Source: Pseudomonadota bacterium (GTDB lineage Bacteria > Pseudomonadota > Gammaproteobacteria > SZUA-229). Taken from it: 8,709 nucleotides of DNA. Below, one piece after another: positions 1 to 5,533 of the stretch. How positions within the stretch are numbered: the first letter of the stretch is position 1; each line of letters opens with the position of its first letter. A model generated the notes under the pieces. It did not search any database, had not been told where the DNA came from, and saw only the letters and a list, made by a program, of their open reading frames with translations. Location of the stretch: assembly GCA_015222915.1 (NCBI GenBank), contig JADFWE010000057.1:1-8709 (forward strand). Direction: 5' to 3'. Both the position numbers and the translations under genes were made by a program.

Positions 1-114
1 CTGCAGATTCCAAAAAGCGAGCATAAACAGCTCAGGCAGTACCTCGATACGCTGGCTTATCCGTACTGGGAAGAAACTGAAAATCCTGCATATCAGTTAT
101 TCCTTTCTTTGTAG
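1..114 (+). CDS. ilvA: Threonine dehydratase (threonine ammonia-lyase), C-terminal end only
   Basis: The window opens in frame inside a gene that ends at a TAG at 112-114, leaving 37 residues. The tail contains YPYWEETENPAYQLFL, which closely resembles the C-terminus of E. coli IlvA as I remember it (YDCHDETNNPAFRFFLAG). This would be the end of the second ACT-like regulatory domain, which senses isoleucine and valine. The catalytic PLP domain lies upstream of the window. IlvA deaminates threonine to 2-oxobutanoate, the first committed step of isoleucine synthesis. The gene converges on fau across a 220-bp gap. The call rests on a short piece, but the ending is distinctive and ilvA near fau is known in non-enteric gammaproteobacteria. 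Confidence 0.8.
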   Translation: MQIPKSEHKQLRQYLDTLAYPYWEETENPAYQLFLSL

Positions 115-164
115 GTTCGAAGTAATTGTCAGCTTACGGCCAGAAGCGGACAGTCAAAAGATTA

Positions 165-277
165 TTCACCACAGAGGACACGGAGGGCACAGAGGTTTTA
201 TTGTTAGTAGCGCCGCAGGGGCGCTATTAACAATATTAAAGCTTTTCCTCTGTGCTCTCCGTGTCCTCTGTGGTGAA
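165..277. repeat. Long hairpin repeat with nested palindrome
   Basis: The outer arms at 165-195 and 247-277 are 31 nt each and match as inverted repeats at 30 of 31 positions; the exception can pair as G-U in RNA. Each arm holds three 9-bp units, CACAGAGGA, CACGGAGGG and CACAGAGGT (170-196 on the left). Inside lies a second palindrome, 201-214 against 220-233 (13 of 14), with a 5-nt loop at 215-219. The element fills the gap between the convergent ilvA and fau genes, so it could stop transcription from both sides, though neither side has a clean T-run right after the stem. An 11-bp direct repeat, TTAAAGCTTTT, flanks the right arm at 236-246 and 284-294. Best read as a dispersed non-coding repeat. 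Confidence 0.85.
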
Positions 278-334
278 ATGTTTTTAAAGCTTTTAAGGTC
301 TGCTTTGTGTCAATTTCAGATGATCGGATAGTCG

Positions 335-928
335 TTATTTCTGGGTGTGATAGAGCTGCTTTTCGGTCATTATATAATCCAGCGGAATGTCCCAGCTCTG
401 GGTGTCCAGTCGTTCAACTTTCTGTATTTCGTGCGCCAGGCCGACAAGAACAGGCTTGCGCCAGTATCGTCTGTGCTGCAGGTAAGACAGCGTGCGGTCG
501 TAGAAGCCGCCACCCATCCCCATACGATTACCCTGCTCATCAAACGCCACCAGTGGCAGCAGCAGCAGGTCCAGCTGCTGTGCGGTTATCCACTGTGATG
601 GGCTGCAGATCGGTTCGGGTATATTGAAGCGGTTAAGCTTTAGTTTGTCGCCGGCATGGTAAGGCACAAAATACAGGGCTTTTTTCAGTGGAGATAATAT
701 CGGCAGATAGACCTGTTTACCGCAGAACCAGGCGTGCTCGATGAGCTGGTGCGGGTCGATCTCACCATCATTGGCCAGATAGCAGGCGATGTGCCGGCTA
801 TTGCGGTAGTTTTTCTCTTTTATCAGGTTCTGGCAGAGCGACTGTGCGTGCTGATGTTGCTGTTGTGTGGATAGTGACTGCCGCTGTGAGCGTATGAATC
901 GGCGGAGTTCGCCTGTTGTGTATGTCAC
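335..928 (-). CDS. fau: 5-formyltetrahydrofolate cyclo-ligase
   Basis: The 197-residue protein is in the usual size range of this cytosolic family (YgfA/Fau; MTHFS in eukaryotes). It converts 5-formyl-THF to 5,10-methenyl-THF using ATP, returning an inhibitory folate to the one-carbon pool. The signature RMGMGGGFYDR at residues 135-145 is the phosphate/ATP loop, and NDGEID at 53-58 carries the conserved substrate-pocket Glu. The N-terminus (LRRFIRSQRQSLSTQQQ) matches the family's opening helix. The start is GTG at 926-928. An in-frame TAA just upstream, right after the 6S RNA, rules out a much longer protein, and no good Shine-Dalgarno is visible. A 9-bp direct repeat, GAGTTCGCC on the plus strand (905-913 and 929-937), brackets the start. 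As in E. coli ssrS-ygfA, it lies directly downstream of the 6S gene and is probably co-transcribed with it. Confidence 0.95.
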   Translation of the reverse strand: MTYTTGELRRFIRSQRQSLSTQQQHQHAQSLCQNLIKEKNYRNSRHIACYLANDGEIDPHQLIEHAWFCGKQVYLPILSPLKKALYFVPYHAGDKLKLNRFNIPEPICSPSQWITAQQLDLLLLPLVAFDEQGNRMGMGGGFYDRTLSYLQHRRYWRKPVLVGLAHEIQKVERLDTQSWDIPLDYIMTEKQLYHTQK

Positions 929-956
929 GAGTTCGCCCGACAGTAAAAATTAGGAT

Positions 957-1145
957 GACATCTCCGGGGACGCCGTAGCAAATACTGTTGACCTTGAACC
1001 GGGAAGTCCAGGGGGGAATCAGCGTTGCGACTTTAGGCTTCCCGCCAAAGCGGTAATGCACACGGTCGTAACAGTCCAGTTCCCTAAGTCAGTATTTAAG
1101 GCTCAAGGGATAATACAGGTCGCTTACGTACGCCCCAGAGATGTC
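957..1145 (-). ncRNA. ssrS: 6S RNA
   Basis: On the minus strand the region begins GACATCTCTGGGGCG and ends CGTCCCCGGAGATGTC. These ends pair into a long closing stem with one G-U pair and a small bulge, a 6S RNA hallmark. The stem spans about 189 nt, the usual length. Internal stretches CCCTTGAGCC and GGTTCAAGG resemble conserved parts of gammaproteobacterial 6S RNAs. The position between zapA and fau, on the same strand, is the classic ssrS location. 6S RNA mimics an open promoter, binds sigma70-RNA polymerase, and adjusts transcription in stationary phase. Exact ends are uncertain by several nt. A weak promoter candidate, TTGGTG-N18-CAATAT (minus strand, 1157-1186), would start a precursor near 1150. 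The rest of the 330-bp gap between zapA and fau shows nothing else I can support. Confidence 0.92.
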
Positions 1146-1258
1146 AAAACTGGCGGATATTGAGTCAGTGTTATAAATGACACCAAACTCATCTCCTTAA
1201 TATCTATTGTAAGTAATGTCGCAGTTAAATCAACTAAAATAACTAAATTAAAGTTGAG

Positions 1259-1561
1259 TTATATCAATTGTATGTCGCGCATCGAGTCAGAGATGCGCTC
1301 GGAAAGCTTGTCGATGCGCTGATTCAGGTCATCGTGGCGGGTGACCAGTGACTGACTGTGCAGGATGTCATGACTCAAGTTTAACGCTGCCATGATGGCG
1401 ATGCGTTCGGTACCGATGACAGAACCCTGTTTTTTGATCTCCATGAGCTTCTCATTTAACAGGTCTGCCGATGCCAGCAGATTGTCTTTCTCGTCTGGCG
1501 GGCAGGCGACACGGTACTCCTTGTCCATAATCTTTATGGTTAAGGGTTCGGCTTTATTCAC
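1259..1561 (-). CDS. zapA: Cell division protein ZapA
   Basis: The 100-residue protein matches ZapA, a cytosolic factor that binds FtsZ, bundles protofilaments and stabilises the Z-ring. The N-terminal globular part reads LTIKIMDKEYRVACPPDE (residues 7-24), the typical strand-turn-strand followed by the CPxDE motif. ERIAIMAALNLSHDIL (52-67) leads into the long C-terminal helix (about 60-97) that forms the coiled-coil dimer/tetramer. The start is GTG at 1559-1561. Starting at the internal ATG (residue 12) would remove the first beta strand, so GTG is preferred, and GAGG lies 9 nt upstream. It follows the ZapB-like gene after 41 nt and precedes the 6S gene on the same strand, so all three may share the promoter at 1825-1853. 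Confidence 0.95.
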   Translation of the reverse strand: MNKAEPLTIKIMDKEYRVACPPDEKDNLLASADLLNEKLMEIKKQGSVIGTERIAIMAALNLSHDILHSQSLVTRHDDLNQRIDKLSERISDSMRDIQLI

Positions 1562-1604
1562 AGAAGATAACCTCTATCGGCGACGAGCAGATGCCAGGCG
1601 GGCA

Positions 1605-1817
1605 TCAGGCCTTTTCCATGGAGCGCAGGCGGGTAATCATTGATTCCACCTGAACCCGGATTTTTTCTTTCTGTTCGATCAGGCCGGAGCGTTCGGCATT
1701 GAGCGACTGCATCTGGGCACGCAGATCCTTGTTCTCGTTACCCAGCCGATGGCAGATCTCGAGCAGCTCAGTTACCTGCTCTTCGAGCTTGTTTATTCTT
1801 GTATTTGTGTCAGTCAT
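1605..1817 (-). CDS. Small ZapB-like coiled-coil protein (TIGR02449-type)
   Basis: The 70-residue protein is almost all heptad-type coiled coil: INKLEEQVTELLEICHRLG, then a polar helix to LRSMEKA at the C-terminus. There is no signal peptide or membrane segment. It resembles the TIGR02449 family, which sits beside zapA in many gammaproteobacteria and is often compared with ZapB. A divisome role is inferred from the neighbour and the fold, not shown. I chose the ATG at 1815-1817. The frame stays open to a TTG at 1851-1853, but that TTG forms the -35 box of a good promoter and the 12 extra residues are not coiled coil. A 6-bp hairpin, GATGCC/GGCATC (1590-1595 and 1601-1606), overlaps its stop codon and lies just ahead of zapA, where it might influence zapA translation. 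Confidence 0.85.
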   Translation of the reverse strand: MTDTNTRINKLEEQVTELLEICHRLGNENKDLRAQMQSLNAERSGLIEQKEKIRVQVESMITRLRSMEKA

Positions 1818-1824
1818 GAAGGTA

Positions 1825-1853
1825 ATACTAGGACGAGAATCGCTATTGGTCAA
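1825..1853 (-). promoter_or_regulatory. Sigma70-type promoter for ZapB-like gene, zapA (and perhaps 6S, fau)
   Basis: On the minus strand, TTGACC (1848-1853) is followed by exactly 17 bp and TAGTAT (1825-1830), matching the -35 and -10 consensus at 5 and 5 of 6 positions. Conventional spacing puts +1 at 1818 or 1817, on or one base before the A of the ATG at 1815-1817. The mRNA would therefore be leaderless or have a 1-nt leader. No Shine-Dalgarno is visible before that ATG, which fits. The promoter faces away from ygfB in the 156-bp divergent gap. Confidence 0.7.
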
Positions 1854-1973
1854 ATGTGTGGGGGAATTTACCTGAAAATGCCCGGTAGCGCGACTAAAAT
1901 TCCTGCTTCGCCGGTTAATTTGGATTAAACTGCTTCTTTTTACTTTATTGGATAGTCTCCATTAAAAACTGAT

Positions 1974-2546
1974 ATGCAGAGTTTTCCCGATATCCCGCAA
2001 CTGGATGATTTACTGTTTCGTGTTGATGCCGCCTTAGGTGCGGCAGAAGCACATGGTGCCTTATGTGGCATGCTGTGCGCACAGGGTGCGACGGAGGCGT
2101 CGCAGTGGTTGTTGCTCGTTCTGGGGGAACATGAGGATAGTTCAAAAGATCTGCAGGAAACGGGTAAACAGCTGCTGCTGATTCATAAGCTGACGGTCGA
2201 GCAGATGAATGATGACAGCCTCGAATTTAACCTGATGTTGCCCGATGACGATGAGGTACTGGAAGACCGGGTAGAGGCGCTGGGCACCTGGTGTCAGGGT
2301 TTTGTTTACGGGCTGGCGGCCGGCGGTATCACCGAGGACAGCAAGTTACCGGAAAACAGCAGTGAGCTGATCAAGGATATCCTGGAGATCTCGCGTGCCG
2401 GTTATGTCGCCGATGATGAGGCTGAGCTGGAAGGTTCGGAAGATGATGAGATTGCTTTTATGGAAGTCAGTGAATATGTCCGTGTTGGCATCTTGTTGAT
2501 ATATGAAGAGCTTCAGCCGTTACAGTCTTCCACCACGGTGCATTAA
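1974..2546 (+). CDS. ygfB: YgfB/YecA (UPF0149) family protein
   Basis: The 190-residue, acidic, all-helical protein is about the length of E. coli YgfB. EAHGALCGMLCAQG (residues 25-38) corresponds to the family's HGxLCGxLC motif, LGTWCQGFVYGL (103-114) is the second conserved core, and AFMEVSEYVRVGILLIYEEL (161-180) is the C-terminal helix. There is no signal peptide. In Pseudomonas a YgfB homologue has been linked to repression of an ampDh3-type amidase and beta-lactam resistance, but no general biochemical role is settled, and nothing here shows the function. The ATG at 1974 is the only reasonable start because an in-frame TAG lies 19-21 nt upstream. I see no clear Shine-Dalgarno and only weak promoter candidates in 1854-1973. 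It diverges from the zap genes and is followed by pepP after 203 bp. Confidence 0.92.
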   Translation: MQSFPDIPQLDDLLFRVDAALGAAEAHGALCGMLCAQGATEASQWLLLVLGEHEDSSKDLQETGKQLLLIHKLTVEQMNDDSLEFNLMLPDDDEVLEDRVEALGTWCQGFVYGLAAGGITEDSKLPENSSELIKDILEISRAGYVADDEAELEGSEDDEIAFMEVSEYVRVGILLIYEELQPLQSSTTVH

Positions 2547-2604
2547 GGTAAATGGTCATAATTAATGGGAAGTATGGGCATGTGTTGAAATGATAAATAT
2601 GTAA

Positions 2605-2672
2605 TCTCGCCAGGGCGCAAAGGCGCAAAGAAAGATTAAAAGAAGTTTGTTTTACTTTGCGTCTTGGCGAGA
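2605..2672. repeat. Hairpin repeat with CGCAAAG units, three on the left and two on the right
   Basis: TCTCGCCAGGGCGCAAAG at 2605-2622 is the inverted partner of CTTTGCGTCTTGGCGAGA at 2655-2672, with 16 of 18 positions matching and both mismatches able to pair as G-U or A-C type wobbles. The left side continues with one more unit, so it reads CGCCAGGG, CGCAAAGG, CGCAAAGA (2608-2631), whereas the right side has only two units. The A/T-rich centre is about 24 nt. It lies between ygfB and pepP. The T-rich stretch at 2679-2684 is 6 nt past the stem, so a weak terminator role for ygfB is possible. Confidence 0.75.
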
Positions 2673-2749
2673 ACAATTATTTTTTGATGTTTTTAGCGAT
2701 GCCCTTAAGTTAATCAGAGCTTCCCTTGTATTTATTATAGAGAAATCGA

Positions 2750-4051
2750 TTGAATAAAAAAGTTTATATAAAACGCCGTAAGCAGCTGATGCACATGATG
2801 CATGACAATTCAGTGGCTATCCTGCCTTCAGCACCGATGCTGATCCGCAACCGTGATGTCGAACACGGTTTTCGCCAGGACAGTGACTTCATGTATCTCA
2901 GCGGTTTCAATGAACCGGAATCGGTCATCGTGTTGATCCCCAACCGGAAGCAGGGTGAGTTCGTCCTGTTCTGTCGTGAGCGTGATCCGGTGAAAGAGAC
3001 CTGGAACGGCCGTCGTTTTGGCATCGAAGGGGCTGTCGAGGACTTCGACGCGGATGATGCTTATCCTATCGATGATCTGGAAGAGATCCTGCCGGGGCTG
3101 ATGGAGGGCAGAGAGAGCATCTATTACAGCATCGGCTTAAATCCGACCTTTGATAAACACGTACTGAACTGTGTCAATAATCTGCGTGCGCAGTCACGTC
3201 GCGGTGCACGTGCGCCATATGAATTCGTCTCGCTGGAATATCTGCTGCATGACATGCGCCTGTACAAGGGCCGGGAAGAGATCAGCGCCATGCGCAAGGC
3301 GGCAAAGATCTCGGTGAAAGCGCACATCAATGCGATGAAGATATGCCGGCCGGGGCTGAAAGAATTTGAGCTGGAAGCCGAGTTTCTCTATGAGTTCAGA
3401 CGAAACGGTGCAGACTGGGCTTATTCTTCTATCGTCGGCGGCGGTGAGAACAGTTGCATCCTGCATTACACGGAAAACAATGCGGTGCTGAATGACAAAG
3501 AGCTGGTATTAATCGATGCCGGTGCAGAATATGAAGGTTATGCCGCTGATATCACCCGTACTTTCCCGGTCAACGGCCGATATACCGTGCCGCAGAAAGA
3601 GATCTATGAGCTGGTGCTGCAGGCACAGGAAGCGGCATTTGCTAAAGTGAAACCGGGCAATCACTGGAATGACCCGCACAATGCCGCTGTCAGAACACTG
3701 ACCAAAGGCATGGTGGAGATCGGCCTGCTGAAAGGCAAGCCGGCGCAGCTGATCAAGGACGGTAAATACATGAAATACTACATGCACCGTACTGGTCACT
3801 GGCTGGGGATGGATGTGCATGATGTCGGTGATTACAAGGTCGATGACAACTGGCGCCTGTTCGAACCGGGCATGGTGCTGACCGTCGAACCGGGTCTGTA
3901 TATTCCATCGGGTAGCCGTGGTGCGAAACGCTGGTGGAATATCGGTGTTCGTATAGAGGATGATCTGCTGGTCACCAAAGACGGTTTTGATCTATTGACC
4001 AAGGGCCTGCCGCGTACGGTGGAAGAGGTCGAAGCGGTGATGGCCGGTTAA
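2750..4051 (+). CDS. pepP: Xaa-Pro aminopeptidase P
   Basis: The 433-residue protein (E. coli PepP is 441) removes an N-terminal residue that precedes proline. It belongs to the cytosolic M24B metallopeptidases with a dinuclear metal site, usually manganese. Residues 1-170 form the N-terminal creatinase-like domain and 175-433 the pita-bread domain. The five metal ligands are present: Asp256 (LIDAGAE), Asp267 (AADITRTFP), His350 (GHWLGMDVHDVG), Glu380 (TVEPGLYIP) and Glu403 (GVRIEDD). His357 matches the second catalytic histidine. The start is a TTG at 2750-2752. An in-frame TAG at 2738-2740 leaves no upstream alternative, and the next ATG would cut into the YIKRRKQL start typical of the family. 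A weak promoter, TTAATC-N17-TATTAT (2710-2738), would leave a very short leader. Two hairpins follow the stop. Confidence 0.96.
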   Translation: MNKKVYIKRRKQLMHMMHDNSVAILPSAPMLIRNRDVEHGFRQDSDFMYLSGFNEPESVIVLIPNRKQGEFVLFCRERDPVKETWNGRRFGIEGAVEDFDADDAYPIDDLEEILPGLMEGRESIYYSIGLNPTFDKHVLNCVNNLRAQSRRGARAPYEFVSLEYLLHDMRLYKGREEISAMRKAAKISVKAHINAMKICRPGLKEFELEAEFLYEFRRNGADWAYSSIVGGGENSCILHYTENNAVLNDKELVLIDAGAEYEGYAADITRTFPVNGRYTVPQKEIYELVLQAQEAAFAKVKPGNHWNDPHNAAVRTLTKGMVEIGLLKGKPAQLIKDGKYMKYYMHRTGHWLGMDVHDVGDYKVDDNWRLFEPGMVLTVEPGLYIPSGSRGAKRWWNIGVRIEDDLLVTKDGFDLLTKGLPRTVEEVEAVMAG

Positions 4052-4057
4052 ATCTTT

Positions 4058-4089
4058 GTAGGGTGGGCAGGTTTTTTTGCCCACCCTAC
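4058..4089. repeat. Perfect 12-bp hairpin after pepP (GTAGGGTGGGCA type)
   Basis: GTAGGGTGGGCA (4058-4069) and TGCCCACCCTAC (4078-4089) are perfect inverted repeats around an 8-nt, T-rich loop. The hairpin starts 6 nt after the pepP TAA. The T-run lies in the loop rather than after the stem, so it is not a standard intrinsic terminator; stabilising or delimiting the pepP mRNA 3' end is more plausible. Similar GTAGGGTGGGC palindromes are familiar as dispersed repeats in many proteobacterial genomes, and I read this as one. Confidence 0.8.
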
Positions 4090-4110
4090 GTTACTGACTG
4101 ATAGTGAAAT

Positions 4111-4215
4111 TTACCGCCGAGGCGCAGAGACGCCGAGAAAAACTTGTTTTTATGTGATTGGTTAAGAGTGTCGTTTTCAATGTTAAGCCTCGGCGTCTCT
4201 GCGCCTCGGCGGTGA
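4111..4215. repeat. Hairpin repeat with perfect 25-bp arms (CGCMGAG units)
   Basis: The arms at 4113-4137 and 4189-4213 are perfect inverted repeats over 25 bp, extendable by 1-2 pairs. The left arm is three 8-bp units in tandem: CGCCGAGG, CGCAGAGA, CGCCGAGA (4115-4138). The 51-nt centre is A/T-rich. The element lies 23 nt beyond the smaller pepP hairpin and ends about 38 nt before the ubiH ATG. Translating the minus strand gives AEAQRRRG and RRLCASAVN, repeat-derived peptides that get annotated as spurious hypothetical proteins. No T-run follows closely enough to call a terminator. Confidence 0.88.
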
Positions 4216-4252
4216 AAATAAGTTTTTGTGGGTTATTCTGAAGTTTTTTTGT

Positions 4253-5533
4253 ATGCAAGAAACAAAAACAGACAATGATTTCGATCTGATCATCATCGGT
4301 GGTGGCCTTGCCGGTGCCAGTCTCGCCTGCGCGCTGCGAAATATTGCTCATGAAAATACACCGCTCAAGATTGCAGTAGTCGAAGCCTTCGCATTAGATA
4401 GCGATGCTCAGCCAAGTTATGATGACCGTACCGTGGCATTGTCTTACGGCAGTCGCTGTATCTTTGACGGCATGGGCCTGTGGCGATCTCTGTCGCCTTA
4501 CGCTCAGCCGATCGATACCATCCATATCTCCGACCGCGGGCATTTTGGCGTCACCCGCTTAACAAAAGAGCAGGAAGGCGTAGATGCACTGGGTTATGTG
4601 CTGGAGAACCGCAGTATCGGCCAGCAGTTATATGCGACCATGCTGGATGATGCGGTAAAGAACATCAGCCTGTTCTGTCCTGCGCAGCTAGCGGGTCTGC
4701 AACAGGATGAACATGGTGTTTCTGTGGAGCTCGTCGTCGATGGAGAGATAAAGCAGCTGAAAGGAAAATTGCTGGTGGCTGCAGATGGCAATAACTCGCA
4801 GGTTATGAAGCTGCTGGCGATCGGCAACAGCCGTCAGGATTATCAGCAGTCAGCCCTGATCACCAATATCACGCCGGGCAAGAAACATAATAATGTCGCT
4901 TATGAGCGATTCACCGACAGCGGGCCGCTGGCTTTTTTGCCGATGACGGAAAACCGCTGTTCGGTAGTATGGACTCTGGGTACGCAGCAGGCCGAAGAGC
5001 TGTGTGCGCTGGATGAAAAAGATTTCATCGCACGGCTGCAGGAACGTTTCGGTTACAGGCTGGGGCAGATAAAAAAAGTCGGTAGCCGGCATGTCTACCC
5101 GCTGTTCTTACAATCAGCAACGCAGATGGTGCAGGGAAGGGTCGCCCTTATCGGCAATGCGGCGCACAGCGTACATCCGGTTGCCGGTCAGGGGTTCAAT
5201 CTGGCTCTGAGGGATATCGCCCTGCTGTCCGAGCTACTGGTTGACAGCCTGTCTGCCGGTGATGACCTGTCGCGGCCGGAAGTTTTGCAGGTCTTGCTGC
5301 AGGAGTATGTCAGTCAACGTGAACAGGATATCAAACGGGTCTATCGTTTTACCGATACCCTGGTGAAAACATTCTCAAATTCCATCTCACCGATCGGGCA
5401 TCTGCGCTCCATCAGTCTACAGCTTGTCGATATCGTGCCTGATATCAAACACCAGCTGGCCCTGCAGAGTATGGGGCTGACATTGGGCAGCTCGACTCGC
5501 CTGACCCGGTTGAATCGAGGTTTGTCGTTATGA
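4253..5533 (+). CDS. ubiH: 2-octaprenyl-6-methoxyphenol hydroxylase UbiH
   Basis: This 426-residue FAD-dependent aromatic hydroxylase works in ubiquinone synthesis, where UbiH hydroxylates C4 of the prenylated ring using O2 and reduced FAD as part of the Ubi complex. DLIIIGGGLAGASLACAL (about 11-28) is the FAD-binding Rossmann motif, DDRTVALS (57-64) the conserved post-motif segment, LLVAADGNNS (173-182) the DG motif, and GNAAHSVHPVAGQGFNLALRD (301-321) the second FAD motif. GNAAHxxHPVAGQGFNL is nearer to UbiH than to UbiI or UbiF, which usually have GDAAH. The ATG at 4253 is chosen. A longer frame from a TTG at 4226 starts within 15 nt of the repeat and adds nine non-homologous residues. No strong Shine-Dalgarno is seen. 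Its stop overlaps the next gene by 4 bp, so the two are probably translationally coupled. Confidence 0.93.
   Translation: MQETKTDNDFDLIIIGGGLAGASLACALRNIAHENTPLKIAVVEAFALDSDAQPSYDDRTVALSYGSRCIFDGMGLWRSLSPYAQPIDTIHISDRGHFGVTRLTKEQEGVDALGYVLENRSIGQQLYATMLDDAVKNISLFCPAQLAGLQQDEHGVSVELVVDGEIKQLKGKLLVAADGNNSQVMKLLAIGNSRQDYQQSALITNITPGKKHNNVAYERFTDSGPLAFLPMTENRCSVVWTLGTQQAEELCALDEKDFIARLQERFGYRLGQIKKVGSRHVYPLFLQSATQMVQGRVALIGNAAHSVHPVAGQGFNLALRDIALLSELLVDSLSAGDDLSRPEVLQVLLQEYVSQREQDIKRVYRFTDTLVKTFSNSISPIGHLRSISLQLVDIVPDIKHQLALQSMGLTLGSSTRLTRLNRGLSL

Noticed and set aside
165..277. CRISPR array, because of regularly repeated short units
   Set aside because: Units are 8-9 bp, adjacent without spacers, and inverted between arms. 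There are no direct repeats of CRISPR length and no cas genes.
798..1061. 87-residue minus-strand ORF upstream of and overlapping fau
   Set aside because: It runs through the 6S RNA and into fau in another frame. The composition is not protein-like and the DNA is explained by the ncRNA.
1605..1853. Longer 82-residue form of the ZapB-like protein from TTG at 1853
   Set aside because: The TTG is part of a near-consensus -35 box and the -10 lies inside the proposed extension, so the transcript probably begins after it.
1863..1903. GGAATTT/AAATTCC inverted repeat between the zap genes and ygfB as an operator
   Set aside because: The arms are only 7 bp, A/T-rich and 27 bp apart, which is not distinguishable from chance here.
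4058..4089. Rho-independent terminator after pepP
   Set aside because: The stem is strong but the T-run is in the loop and the sequence after the stem is not T-rich, so I call it a repeat hairpin.
4091..4351. 86-residue minus-strand ORF with AEAQRRRG and RRLCASAVN segments
   Set aside because: These segments are translations of the inverted-repeat arms, and the rest overlaps the start of ubiH antisense. It is a repeat artefact.
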